Source: Moraxella sp. ZY210820 (GTDB taxonomy: Bacteria > Pseudomonadota > Gammaproteobacteria > Pseudomonadales > Moraxellaceae). Taken from it: 64,000 nt of DNA. Location: positions 434,001-498,000 of the forward strand of contig NZ_CP089978.1 of assembly GCF_030674635.1 (NCBI RefSeq), written 5' to 3'. Below the pieces are notes generated by a model. That model was not told where the DNA came from, made no database searches, and saw nothing but the letters and a program-made list of their open reading frames with translations. Position numbers and translations under genes: made by a program. Below, in pieces: positions 11,677 through 21,413 of the stretch; within the stretch, counting starts at the first letter, position 1, and each line of letters begins with the position of its first letter.

Positions 11677-12210
11677 ATGGCTGCGAAAGGGTTTATTGAA
11701 TTATTACGTTTGGCTAAACGTAGTAAAAAAAGCCACGACATGACAAAGCAAGAGGCTAATCGTTGGTCTGGTATTGCTTTTGAAATGTTGGGACAATATT
11801 TTGTTGCGCCTTTAGGTGAAGTGGCTGAGGTAATTTATCAGCCAAAATACACTTATATTCCAAAATCTCAAGATTGGGTGTGTGGTCTAGCTAATGTGCG
11901 TGGGCGTTTATTGTCGGTTTCTGATTTGCCACATTTTTTAACGGGTAAGAAAAGTCCGTTTCTTCCAACACAAAAAGTGTTATGCGTAAACCATCAAGAC
12001 CATTATATTGGTTTGGTGGTTGATCGTGTGTTAGGGATTCAACATTTTAATAAAAATAGTTTTTTTGCACAGTCTGAAGATTTAGATGGTGTGTTAAAAC
12101 CTTATTGTCCTGGTTACTTTAAACAATCCCAAAAGCAATGGCAAGTATTTTTATTGAGTCGTTTGTTGAAAGATGAGCAGTATATGAATGCTTCTATGAA
12201 CAAAATGTAA
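11677..12210 (+). CDS. pilI: CheW-like adaptor PilI
   Basis: CheW-domain scaffold that links PilJ to the ChpA kinase. The 177-residue protein has one CheW domain (about residues 40-165) with the core run WVCGLANVRGRLLSVSDLPHFL and VVDRVLGIQHF. It begins 14 bases after pilH and continues the operon. A short basic N-terminal extension (LRLAKRSKKSH) precedes the domain. Confidence 0.9.
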   Translation: MAAKGFIELLRLAKRSKKSHDMTKQEANRWSGIAFEMLGQYFVAPLGEVAEVIYQPKYTYIPKSQDWVCGLANVRGRLLSVSDLPHFLTGKKSPFLPTQKVLCVNHQDHYIGLVVDRVLGIQHFNKNSFFAQSEDLDGVLKPYCPGYFKQSQKQWQVFLLSRLLKDEQYMNASMNKM

Positions 12211-12262
12211 TTTAATCAAATAAAAAAATCTATTGATGTAAGATAGATCTCGGAGAGGCTAT

Positions 12263-13621
12263 ATGAGCTTTCAAAACAATCAGGGTTCTGTTGCAACAGG
12301 ACAAAATCAACCTTTAGGAAGTATGAGTAAAGCGAAATCTCGCTTAGGGTTGATTAAAGGTGGTGCTATTGTTAGTATCATTCTATTGGGGTTATCATTT
12401 GCTGATGTGTTTGGTAATCCTACTATTAACCAAGCTGTAGTAGCTGTGGTTGTCGCATTTTTAATCTTTGTTTTAATTTTGGCATCTGGTACGGCTAGTG
12501 CGATCGATTCTAGTTCTGATGATGAGGCTGAATATATTGCACGTTTACGCGAAGAAGAACAAAAGCGTGCTGAATTTTTGCGTGCAGAAGAAGATAAACG
12601 TATCTCTGAATTGCAAGCAGAATATGAACGTAACCAAAATGCGATTTTACGTTTACTTGATGAAATTGCAGACTTAGCAGATGGTGATTTACGTTCTTAT
12701 GCAACTGTATCGGAAGATTTTACAGGAGCAATTGCAGACTCGATTAACTTTGCGATTGACCATTTACGTACCTTAGTATCACGTATTAACGAAACAGCAC
12801 AAGAGGTTGCTCGCTATTCACAAGATACTCAACGTATTACACATCAGTTAGCACAATCATCTGAACACCAAGCACAAGAAATTGCTGGTGCTTCAATTGC
12901 GATTAATGAAATTGCAAGCTCGATTGAACAAGTCTCTAAAAATGCGGCTGAATCAGCAGAAGTAGCACAACACTCAGTACAAATCGCAACAGATGGTGCT
13001 GAAGTTGTAAACCGTTCGATTCAAGGTATGGATAACATTCGTGAACAGATTCAACAAACATCAAAACGTATTAAGCAGTTAGGTGAATCATCTCAAGAGA
13101 TTGGTAATATCGTATCTTTGATTAACGATATTGCAGACCAAACGAACATCTTGGCATTAAACGCAGCGATTCAAGCATCGATGGCGGGTGAAGCTGGTCG
13201 TGGTTTTGCGGTTGTTGCAGATGAAGTACAACGTCTTGCAGAGCGTTCAACATCAGCAACTAAACAGATTGAAAGCTTAGTTAAGACTATTCAGGCGGAT
13301 ACTAACGAGGCGGTAAGTTCGATGGAACAAACAACTGCGGAAGTTGTGCGTGGTGCGAACTTAGCCAAAGATGCAGGTATTGCCTTAGATAAAATTCAAA
13401 CAGTATCGGGTAATTTAGCACAATTGATTTCTAATATCTCTGAAGTGTCTAAATTACAGTCAGTTTCTGCAGGTCATATTTCTGGTACGATGCATGTAGT
13501 ACAAGAAATTACTTCACAAACAACAACGGCAACATTGGATACTGCACGTTCGGTTTCTGAATTGGCAAATATGGCTGAGTCGTTACGTGAATCTGTATCT
13601 GACTTTAAATTACCTGACTAA
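12263..13621 (+). CDS. pilJ: PilJ-type chemoreceptor lacking the periplasmic sensor domain
   Basis: Methyl-accepting protein of the Pil-Chp system, 452 residues. Two membrane helices (about residues 30-50 and 57-77) are separated by only six or seven residues. They are followed by a Glu/Arg-rich coiled coil (about 88-130), a HAMP-like region (about 130-180) and a signalling domain with the hairpin-tip motif [20 protein letters not shown]. Canonical PilJ (about 680 residues in Pseudomonas) has a large periplasmic ligand-binding region between its helices, which is missing here. The upstream 52 bases are too short to hold it, so this is a real short form rather than a broken gene. GGAGAGG precedes the ATG. 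Confidence 0.85.
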   Translation: MSFQNNQGSVATGQNQPLGSMSKAKSRLGLIKGGAIVSIILLGLSFADVFGNPTINQAVVAVVVAFLIFVLILASGTASAIDSSSDDEAEYIARLREEEQKRAEFLRAEEDKRISELQAEYERNQNAILRLLDEIADLADGDLRSYATVSEDFTGAIADSINFAIDHLRTLVSRINETAQEVARYSQDTQRITHQLAQSSEHQAQEIAGASIAINEIASSIEQVSKNAAESAEVAQHSVQIATDGAEVVNRSIQGMDNIREQIQQTSKRIKQLGESSQEIGNIVSLINDIADQTNILALNAAIQASMAGEAGRGFAVVADEVQRLAERSTSATKQIESLVKTIQADTNEAVSSMEQTTAEVVRGANLAKDAGIALDKIQTVSGNLAQLISNISEVSKLQSVSAGHISGTMHVVQEITSQTTTATLDTARSVSELANMAESLRESVSDFKLPD

Positions 13622-13657
13622 TAATGAATTTATTGATGATTTGTTAGTAAGTATGGC

Positions 13658-13696
13658 ATGGGTGAAGACCACTATAATAGCAGTGGTTAAACCCAT
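13658..13696 (+). other. Nested stem-loop between pilJ and chpA
   Basis: An outer stem ATGGGT/ACCCAT and an inner stem ACCACT/AGTGGT are separated by small internal loops (GAAG and TAA) with an 8-base apical loop. No T-run follows, so it is not a classical terminator. It could be a processing or partial-attenuation site within the operon. Confidence 0.5.
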
Positions 13697-13757
13697 TAAT
13701 AATCTATACATCGCTGTATATGATGATTTTAATTATAGACTTAAAGTAGCCTAATCA

Positions 13758-16700
13758 ATGAAAACTGCATTAAAACATTTGGTAGATACGATAACATTGC
13801 CCGAAGATGAATATTTGGAGCAAGATGCAGAAATTTTTGAAATTTTTGTAGAGGAAGTGGAAGAAATTCTCAATGAGTTGGTTGAGTTAGTACCACAATG
13901 GATTGCGGATAGCCAAGATCAAGAAACATTGGTTACGATTCGCCGTTATTTTCATACTTTAAAAGGTTCGGGGCGTATGGTGGGTGCGAAAGCATCTGGG
14001 GAATTGGCATGGACAGTAGAAAGTTTATTAAATAATGTCATCTCAAATAATATTGAATTAACGACTGATATTCAGCGTTATGTACAAACTGTTGTTAATT
14101 TATATCAGTATAAATTATTGCATGAGTTTAAAGTAGTATCTGCTCATCAGTTAGATTTTCGTCCGTTGGTTTTGTTGGGACAACGTTTACAACAGCAACA
14201 AAATTTAGAAGTAGAATTAAATGACTTATTGGTGTTAGCAGATACTTTAACATCATCAACTGTGGTTACAGGTCTAGAAGTTGCAAATGACGATAATTCA
14301 AAAGAAGTGGAAGAAATTCAACCACATACAGATATTGTGGTGGCAACAACAGAATTACCAAGTATTGATATTGCTCCTGAAATGCTGGAAATTTTCTTAG
14401 AAGAATCAAATGAAAATTTAATTGTTGTTGATTCTTTCTTGGAACAAGCATTACCAACAACAGATGATTATAATCGTTTAGTGCGTGCATTACATACCTT
14501 GCGTGGTAGTTCTGCAATGGTGGGTTTGGAAAAAATTACCAAAGTCAGTCAATATGTAGAAAAGAGTTTTGAGCATAAAAGTACAACTGATGATATAGAG
14601 GTTGTTGCACAATCAAAACAATTATTGCAAGACTATAAAGCATTTATTACGCAGTCTCTAAATTCATTGCAACAACAAAATACTCAACAATTAAATGATT
14701 TGTATGATTATTTTACTCAACAATGGTCTTTAGAAAATAATGCTTTAGACGATAAAGATGAGCAAAATACTCAAGGTATTGTGAGTACATTGTTGGAATT
14801 GGATATTGGTTTATTACTTGATGCCGAATTTGATTTTGAGCAAAATGCACAAGATTCTGCATATTTACAAAGTTTGATTGAGCAAACTCAAAATCTGGTC
14901 AATTATCAGCACCATAAAGAAAGTTTAGCTATTCAAGATTATAGTGAAAAAATGGGGCGTGCTTATAAGAGTATTTTAGAGCAACCAGAATTATTAAATA
15001 ATGAGAATGTGCAACAAGCATTTTTAAATACGCATAAACAATTTGTGAATTTGTTTGATACACTTGCCTCTGGACAGTCGATTGAAACAGGTTTACAACT
15101 TCAAGTTATTACACGCTTATTGACGGTGTTAGACCATCAAGATACGGCATTAACATCAGAAATTGAAGTTAGTACAAATACTTCGTCTGTTGTTACTCAA
15201 AGTGCTGAGTTGGATATTAGTACAATTGTAGCTCGTATAGCATTAGATAAACAACAAATTGAAAGTGAACAAATTAATCGTGATTTTGACTCAGATTTAC
15301 TTGATATTTTCTTAGAAGAAGCTGAAGAGTTACAAATTAGCATTGATCAAAGTTTAGAGCAATGGTCGCAAGATTATACAAATATAAATACTTTAAATAG
15401 TCTGATGCGTTATTTGCATACCTTGAAAGGTGGTGCGAATATGATTCAAGCAACACATTTAGGTTTGGTTACGCATGAGTTAGAAAGTATTTATGAAAAC
15501 ATTATTGCTCAAGTTATTCCTGTTTCATTGAATTTGGAGCGTTTAATTCGTGTGTTACAAGACGAAGTTTCTGAGCGTTTACAAGTTCTGCGTGATGTGA
15601 AAGTGGATTACCCATCAACAGAGACAGTGCATATATTGAAAAATATCATGCAATATGTTGCAGGTGGTCAAGTATCTGTTGAGCCGACTAATGATCCAGA
15701 ACAAAGTGATACAATTGTAACAACTGAGCCAGCAACAGAAATCGTGGTTGCTGAAACAGTATCATCATCTATTATAGAAGAAGATGATGATATTGATAAA
15801 ATTATTGAAACTGAATTCTTGGATGAAGCAGGTATTTTACTCAATAATGCACAAGAATTATTGACACAGTGGAAAGATGAACGTACTAACCGTAACGTAT
15901 TATTACGTTTACAGCGTACTATTCATAGTTTAAAAGGTGCAGCACGTTTAGCAAAACGTACAGAAGTTTCTGAAGTGGCAGCACAATTAGAACATACTTT
16001 TGAACAATTCGCAGTACATCATTTTGAGGCGGGTATATATGACCGTACTTTACAAGATACTTTGCGTTGGTTCAAACCTGCAATTTTCAATAAAGATGTA
16101 AGTTTGGTTAAAACGATTTTGCAAAGTTTGCAAAATATTAATTATACACAAGATAAAGTAGATGACTTTGTTGGTGAGACATTCATTGAAGATACAGTGA
16201 TGGGTGATGGTACTGAACCACCATCGATGATGGGTGAATGGGATACTACCGAACAAGTAACAAATGCAGAGATGATTCGTATTTCATCTGATGTGATTGA
16301 TAAAATGCTTGACTTATCTGGTGAGAACTCGATTAACCGTTCACGAATTGAAATGGATATTAACTCATTTGCATCAACCTTATCTGAAATGGAATTGACT
16401 ATTAAGCGTCTTGCTGACCAGTTACGCCGAATGCAGGGTGAGTTAGAATCACAAATTTTAGCACGTCATGGCGGAGAAGAGTCTCGTTATGAAGATTTTG
16501 ACCCGTTGGAAATGGACCAATATTCATCATTAAACCAATTATCTAAATCGTTAGCAGAATCTGCATCGGACTTAATCGACTTTAAAACGACATTAGCCAA
16601 TAAGTTAAGTGATACAGAAGGTTTATTATTACAACAATTCCGTTTGCAAAATGAAATGCAAGAGAGTTTAATGCGTACTCGTTTGGTACCATTCTCACCG

Positions 16701-18107
16701 ATGTTACCACGTTTACAACGTATTGTACGTCAAACATCTGCCAAATTAGATAAACCTGTTGAGTTTATTACAGATAGTATTGATGGGGAATTTGACCGTA
16801 ATATTTTAGAGCATTTGATTACACCATTTGAGCATATGTTGCGTAATGCACTAGATCATGGTTTAGAGACTCGAGCAGAACGTCATCGTACCATTAAACC
16901 TGAGGCTGGACGTATTGAATTAAAAATTGAACGTCAAGGTACAGATGTAGTTGCAACTTTAAGTGATGATGGTCGTGGCATTGATGTGCGTAAAATTCGC
17001 CGTAAAGCGATTGAGCGTGGCTTAATGAAAGAGGGTGAGCCATTAGAGCGTGAAGAAATTTTACAGTTTATTTTCCATCATGGTTTTAGTACAGCACAAG
17101 AAGTAAGTGATATTTCAGGTCGTGGTGTCGGTTTAGATGTAGTACAAAGCGAAATTCGTGAGTTGGGTGGACAACTTAGTGTAGACTCAGTTTATGGTGA
17201 AGGAACAACCTTTACTATTCGTGTACCAACAACGGTAGCAATGAGTGATGCCTTGATGATTAAACAAGGTGATCAACAATATGCAGTACCATTAACTCAA
17301 ATTGAGCGTATGGTGCGTATTTCACCTGAAATCTTAGAAACTTATTTTAAGAGTAATGCTGAACATTTAAGTATAGACAACCAAAACTATCGTTTACGTT
17401 ATTTATCAGAATTGATTTCTGATCAGCCAATGCCACGTTTCCAAGATATGAATACACCAATGCCTGTATTGTTATTAAAAAGTACAGGTGGTCAGCGTGT
17501 TGCATTGTTAGTAGACCAATCTGGTTCTCGTGAACAGATTGTAGTAAAACCAATTGGTGAACAGTTTGGTTCAGTAGGTATTATTGCTGGTGCAACGATT
17601 TTGGGTGATGGTCGTGTGTGTCTGATTTTAGATACAGCAAATATGATTCGTCAGGCTCAATCAACTAACCGTTCACGTCAAGTGGATGAAGTTAAGCATA
17701 AAGAGAAAGGTCGTCAGCGTGATCAGCGTCATTTAGTAATGATTGTCGATGACTCAGTAACAGTACGTAAAGTAACATCTCGTCTATTAGAGCGTAATGG
17801 TTATGATGTTATTACTGCTAAAGATGGTGTTGATGCGATGGAGCAACTTGAAAATGTTACACCTGACTTAATGTTACTTGATATTGAAATGCCACGTATG
17901 GACGGTTTCGAAGTAACGGCTTTAGTACGTCGTCATGAGACACATAAAGACTTACCGATTATCATGATTACATCACGTACTGGTGAAAAACATCGTGAAC
18001 GTGCATTATCATTAGGTGTAAGTGAATATATGGGTAAACCGTTCCAAGAAGATACTTTATTGAGTAAGATTCGTAGTTATTTAACTGTAGATATGGGGAG
18101 TAAATAA
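13758..18107 (+). CDS. chpA: Hybrid chemosensory kinase ChpA
   Basis: CheA-type histidine kinase that phosphorylates PilG and PilH, 1449 residues. Four Hpt domains have phosphorylatable histidines near residues 66 (FHTLKGSG), 246 (LHTLRGSS), 554 (LHTLKGGA) and 723 (IHSLKGAA). The kinase core has an N box in MLRNALDHGLE, G motifs DDGRGID and GRGVGLDVVQ. A CheW domain (from about 1170) and a C-terminal receiver with Asp in LLDIEMPRMDGF follow. It is shorter than Pseudomonas ChpA, which has more Xpt domains. It follows pilJ after a 136-base gap containing a stem-loop. Confidence 0.93.
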   Translation: MKTALKHLVDTITLPEDEYLEQDAEIFEIFVEEVEEILNELVELVPQWIADSQDQETLVTIRRYFHTLKGSGRMVGAKASGELAWTVESLLNNVISNNIELTTDIQRYVQTVVNLYQYKLLHEFKVVSAHQLDFRPLVLLGQRLQQQQNLEVELNDLLVLADTLTSSTVVTGLEVANDDNSKEVEEIQPHTDIVVATTELPSIDIAPEMLEIFLEESNENLIVVDSFLEQALPTTDDYNRLVRALHTLRGSSAMVGLEKITKVSQYVEKSFEHKSTTDDIEVVAQSKQLLQDYKAFITQSLNSLQQQNTQQLNDLYDYFTQQWSLENNALDDKDEQNTQGIVSTLLELDIGLLLDAEFDFEQNAQDSAYLQSLIEQTQNLVNYQHHKESLAIQDYSEKMGRAYKSILEQPELLNNENVQQAFLNTHKQFVNLFDTLASGQSIETGLQLQVITRLLTVLDHQDTALTSEIEVSTNTSSVVTQSAELDISTIVARIALDKQQIESEQINRDFDSDLLDIFLEEAEELQISIDQSLEQWSQDYTNINTLNSLMRYLHTLKGGANMIQATHLGLVTHELESIYENIIAQVIPVSLNLERLIRVLQDEVSERLQVLRDVKVDYPSTETVHILKNIMQYVAGGQVSVEPTNDPEQSDTIVTTEPATEIVVAETVSSSIIEEDDDIDKIIETEFLDEAGILLNNAQELLTQWKDERTNRNVLLRLQRTIHSLKGAARLAKRTEVSEVAAQLEHTFEQFAVHHFEAGIYDRTLQDTLRWFKPAIFNKDVSLVKTILQSLQNINYTQDKVDDFVGETFIEDTVMGDGTEPPSMMGEWDTTEQVTNAEMIRISSDVIDKMLDLSGENSINRSRIEMDINSFASTLSEMELTIKRLADQLRRMQGELESQILARHGGEESRYEDFDPLEMDQYSSLNQLSKSLAESASDLIDFKTTLANKLSDTEGLLLQQFRLQNEMQESLMRTRLVPFSPMLPRLQRIVRQTSAKLDKPVEFITDSIDGEFDRNILEHLITPFEHMLRNALDHGLETRAERHRTIKPEAGRIELKIERQGTDVVATLSDDGRGIDVRKIRRKAIERGLMKEGEPLEREEILQFIFHHGFSTAQEVSDISGRGVGLDVVQSEIRELGGQLSVDSVYGEGTTFTIRVPTTVAMSDALMIKQGDQQYAVPLTQIERMVRISPEILETYFKSNAEHLSIDNQNYRLRYLSELISDQPMPRFQDMNTPMPVLLLKSTGGQRVALLVDQSGSREQIVVKPIGEQFGSVGIIAGATILGDGRVCLILDTANMIRQAQSTNRSRQVDEVKHKEKGRQRDQRHLVMIVDDSVTVRKVTSRLLERNGYDVITAKDGVDAMEQLENVTPDLMLLDIEMPRMDGFEVTALVRRHETHKDLPIIMITSRTGEKHRERALSLGVSEYMGKPFQEDTLLSKIRSYLTVDMGSK

Positions 18108-18568
18108 TGGCTCATGAAATTACGACTGCCGATCAACTCGATTATTTGATGACGGTATCGACAGGATTTATTGATGCATATATTATCCCTGTACATAAAA
18201 ATATGCCGATGTTATTACCGCAGAATATTATTTTATCTGCGATTGATACAGAAATTAATGCAGATGTCATTAAATGGCATAATCAACAAATACCAACTTA
18301 CAATATCGCTGATACAAGTTTGGAAGATGGTGTAGCATTGATTATTGAAGGTGAAAATACGTGGCAACGATTTGCCTTAATTTGTAATGAAATGCCACGT
18401 GAGATTCGTTTACGTATTTCAGAGGCTGTAGATTCAACAATTCCTGTTGAAGATTTAGCAGTGTATCAATATGTAGAAATTGGTTCTGATTTATATCAAG
18501 TACCACGAGTAGAATATCTACAACAACTTGCATCTGATAAAGTTAAAGCAAAGAAAAGTGTTGAATAA
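18107..18568 (+). CDS. Second CheW-like adaptor, ChpC-like
   Basis: A 153-residue protein whose start overlaps the chpA stop by one base (TAATG), so it is coupled to the kinase. Its fold pattern fits a divergent CheW domain: a run of beta strands with VALIIEGENTWQRFALICNEM and EIRLRISEAVDS, and no catalytic motif. By position and size it resembles ChpC of Pseudomonas, a second adaptor that links other receptors to ChpA. Identity beyond CheW-like is inferred. It is the last gene of the operon and ends before a strong hairpin. Confidence 0.7.
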   Translation: MAHEITTADQLDYLMTVSTGFIDAYIIPVHKNMPMLLPQNIILSAIDTEINADVIKWHNQQIPTYNIADTSLEDGVALIIEGENTWQRFALICNEMPREIRLRISEAVDSTIPVEDLAVYQYVEIGSDLYQVPRVEYLQQLASDKVKAKKSVE

Positions 18569-18573
18569 AATGA

Positions 18574-18600
18574 AAAGAGAGAATTTTAAATTCTCTCTTT
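18574..18600. terminator. Terminator after the pil-chp operon
   Basis: A 12-bp stem (AAAGAGAGAATT and complement) with a tiny loop followed by T-rich sequence. It also serves the convergent lipoprotein gene. Confidence 0.85.
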
Positions 18601-18618
18601 ATTTGTCTTATTGATACA

Positions 18619-18981
18619 TTATTGTTTAGTATCCGCTGGAGCTGGTTCAGTTGCTTTAGTTTCTTCTGTAGGTTTAGCTTCTGTTGTTGTTTCAGTCGCT
18701 TTAGTTTCTTCTACAGGTTTAGCTTCAGTCGTTTCAGCTTTAGGAGTATCTGCTGATTGAGTTGTTGTTTGTGTCTCTGTTGGTGCATTTGGATTTGGAG
18801 CAACAGGACCTTCAACAGGTGCAGCATCAATTTTGCTTGCATCAATCGCAGCTTGCTGTTCTACTGCTTCAGTAGCTGTTGGTTTTTGTTCTGTTGTAGT
18901 AGGCTTCTTTTCACCACCACAAGCAACTAAGGCTAAAGTCGCTGTTGCGACACCAATTAAAGCTAATTTTTTCAATAACAT
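18619..18981 (-). CDS. Low-complexity lipoprotein
   Basis: A 120-residue protein with a lipoprotein signal peptide: basic start MLLKKLA, hydrophobic core and lipobox LVAC, giving Cys near residue 21. The mature part is nearly all Thr, Glu, Ala, Pro and Lys, with a repeated unit of the form EAKPxEETKATE (two copies near the C-terminus). No folded domain is visible. It is probably an envelope tether or spacer. GAGAG precedes the ATG. It is convergent with the chp operon and monocistronic. Confidence 0.8.
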   Translation of the reverse strand: MLLKKLALIGVATATLALVACGGEKKPTTTEQKPTATEAVEQQAAIDASKIDAAPVEGPVAPNPNAPTETQTTTQSADTPKAETTEAKPVEETKATETTTEAKPTEETKATEPAPADTKQ

Positions 18982-19090
18982 TTTAGTCTCTCAAAATAAA
19001 TTAAAACTATCAATTATTATAACATAGCTTATTATGAAAAAATTGTAATTTTAATGATAAAATCGTTGGTATATTTATTGCATGATGATG

Positions 19091-20491
19091 TTATTCCATA
19101 TCAATAAATTTTTCATGTTTATCACTGTGTCGTGAATGCAGGCAGTGTTTAGGGAAAATAACTTTAAAAATAGAGCCTTGTCCTTCAACTGATTCGATTT
19201 CTAAACGGGCATCATGCTGAATAAGTACATGTTTGACGATAGCGAGTCCTAAACCTGTACCGCCAGTTAAACGACTACGAGCGGTATCTACACGATAAAA
19301 ACGCTCGGTTAAACGTGGTAAATGTTCAGCATTAATACCAATACCTGTATCTTGTACCGAAAAGTAAGCCCCCTGCTCATGATCGTGCCAACCTAGTGTA
19401 ATCGTACCACCTTTAGGGGTATATTTAATCGCATTACTAATTAAGTTGTTAAAAGCACTCACAATTTCTGCTTCTGCACCAAAAATATCATAATGACTAT
19501 CGATTTCTAATTGTAAACTATGTCCATAATCAATATTATAGGCTTGTGTATCATCAAAAATATGGTTAATTAAATTTGGCATATCTATGAGTTGATGGGG
19601 AATGGCATTTTTTTGATTTTCTAAATTTGATAACAATAATAAATCATTAACCAACGCATTCATTCGTTTTGTTTGTGCTTGCATTTTGGTAAAAGCACGT
19701 TCATAGACTGGGGCTAAATCCTCTTGCTCTTTAAAGGTTTCTAAATAACCTGATAGCACGGTTAATGGGGTGCGTAATTCATGAGAAACATTATCGACAA
19801 AATCTTTACGCATTTGTTCAAGATTGTGCATACGTGTTACATCATTAGCAATCAGCAGACGATTATTCGCACCAAAATCGGTAATTTTAATATGAATATA
19901 ACGATTTTGATATTCGGGACATAAGATTTTAATGCCGTCTGGGAAATAATCAGGATTTTGTGTATATTCAATCAGTTGGCTATCAGCAATGACCTGTGTG
20001 ATATTATAATGAATATGCTGTGGATGAATCGCTAATAATTCTACTGCTGCTAAATTCCCCCATTCGATTTCATCTTGTTTATTGAGTAATACAATACCAT
20101 GATTAAGATGCTTTAAAGAATCCTGTGCTTTTTCAAATAACAAAGTTAAATGTTGATGGAGCTGTTTTTGCTGTTGTTGTGTATGATAAACATTATCGAC
20201 TAATACACCCCATACACCATCAAGTTTAGGTGGCTCTTGATCAGGAAATTGTGTAATCCATTGATTTAATTTAAATAATGAATAAAGTTGTAATGAAAAA
20301 AATAGAATAATTGCCAAAGCAACACAGAGCCAAATATAATTAACAAAAAAGCTTAATATATAGGCATAAACCAAAAACGAGACTAAAAGTAAGACATCGT
20401 GTGTTACAAATACTTTTAAGGCATTTTGTGGGGCAAATGTTGTCTCGTTATCGTTTGCTTTAGGTAAAGGATTAAAAAATGATTTTGGCAT
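19091..20491 (-). CDS. phoR: Phosphate regulon sensor kinase PhoR
   Basis: Membrane histidine kinase of the phosphate-starvation system, 466 residues. Two adjacent membrane helices (about residues 32-72) are followed by a PAS-like region (about 120-225), the HisKA box FVDNVSHELRTPLTVLSGY with the phosphorylated His, and an HATPase domain with N box NLISNAIKYTPKGG, DTGIGI and GTGLGLAIVKH. There is no periplasmic sensor loop, as in PhoR generally. It lies 15 bases after phoB and forms a phoBR operon. Confidence 0.92.
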   Translation of the reverse strand: MPKSFFNPLPKANDNETTFAPQNALKVFVTHDVLLLVSFLVYAYILSFFVNYIWLCVALAIILFFSLQLYSLFKLNQWITQFPDQEPPKLDGVWGVLVDNVYHTQQQQKQLHQHLTLLFEKAQDSLKHLNHGIVLLNKQDEIEWGNLAAVELLAIHPQHIHYNITQVIADSQLIEYTQNPDYFPDGIKILCPEYQNRYIHIKITDFGANNRLLIANDVTRMHNLEQMRKDFVDNVSHELRTPLTVLSGYLETFKEQEDLAPVYERAFTKMQAQTKRMNALVNDLLLLSNLENQKNAIPHQLIDMPNLINHIFDDTQAYNIDYGHSLQLEIDSHYDIFGAEAEIVSAFNNLISNAIKYTPKGGTITLGWHDHEQGAYFSVQDTGIGINAEHLPRLTERFYRVDTARSRLTGGTGLGLAIVKHVLIQHDARLEIESVEGQGSIFKVIFPKHCLHSRHSDKHEKFIDME

Positions 20492-20506
20492 ATCGTAGTT
20501 GCTATT

Positions 20507-21205
20507 TTAATCTGACTTAGTCGAAAAACGATAACCCGTACCACGAATGGTTTGTACAAAATGTTCCACACCGTAAGGTTCTAATACTTTACGTAAACGG
20601 CGGATATGCACATCAATCGTACGGTCTTCAATATAAACATTCCCTCCCCAGACATGGTCAAGTAATTGTGAACGTGTATAAGCACGCTCAGGGTGAGTCA
20701 TAAAAAAGGCTAATAAACGATATTCAGTAGGACCTATATCAATATTTTGTTGATTGAACATCACACGTTGGCTAGCTAATTCGATGCTTAAGCCTTGAAA
20801 CTCAATGATTTTATCATTATTTTGTGTATTGGAACGGCGTAATACTGCTTTAATACGAGAGATTAATTCTCGTGTAGAAAATGGTTTGGTTAAATAATCA
20901 TCAGCTCCTGCATCGAATCCCTGTACTTTATCATCTTCATTGCCTTTTGCAGTCAGTAAAATAATCGGAATTTCTGCTAAATCTTGGTCTTGTTTTAAAC
21001 GGCGACAGAGTTCAACACCACTTGTTCCACCCGGCAACATCCAATCAAGTAAAATTAAATCAGGACGTTTATCAACCACTAGCTGATGTGCTTGCAAAGT
21101 ATTTTCTGCTTCTAAACATTGAAAGCCCGCGAGTTCGAGTGCATGACTGAGCATATCTCGAATATCTTGTTCATCATCAACAATTAAAATATTAGTATGA
21201 TTCAT
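20507..21205 (-). CDS. phoB: Phosphate regulon response regulator PhoB
   Basis: OmpR-class transcription factor that activates Pho-box promoters. The receiver has acidic pocket ILIVDDEQD, phosphoacceptor in LILLDWMLPGGTSG and Lys in YLTKPFSTRELI. The winged helix begins near residue 130 and contains RSQLLDHVWGGNVYIEDRTIDVHIRRLRK. I prefer the start at 21205 (232 residues, close to E. coli PhoB); an in-frame ATG at 21220 would add five residues. A candidate target promoter is at 52519 in this window. Confidence 0.92.
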   Translation of the reverse strand: MNHTNILIVDDEQDIRDMLSHALELAGFQCLEAENTLQAHQLVVDKRPDLILLDWMLPGGTSGVELCRRLKQDQDLAEIPIILLTAKGNEDDKVQGFDAGADDYLTKPFSTRELISRIKAVLRRSNTQNNDKIIEFQGLSIELASQRVMFNQQNIDIGPTEYRLLAFFMTHPERAYTRSQLLDHVWGGNVYIEDRTIDVHIRRLRKVLEPYGVEHFVQTIRGTGYRFSTKSD

Positions 21206-21413
21206 AGCTTGATTTATCATGGATATAGATTGTCTGTTATTATACTTTAAAAAAATAAATTGTATAGAATGAAGATAGATTTTCTGTTGATGACTTGAGT
21301 TGTATTGAGGATTTAAAATAAATTTAAAAAAGTAATAATTTATCGTATCTTTAAATATTAGACTAAGGTAGAATATACAAGCTAGAAATGCACAAGGTTT
21401 ATTAGAGTATGTT

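Noticed and set aside
12211-12262. Frameshift or missing upstream part of pilJ
   Set aside because: The gap from pilI is 52 bases and holds a proper ribosome-binding site; the short PilJ is a complete frame.
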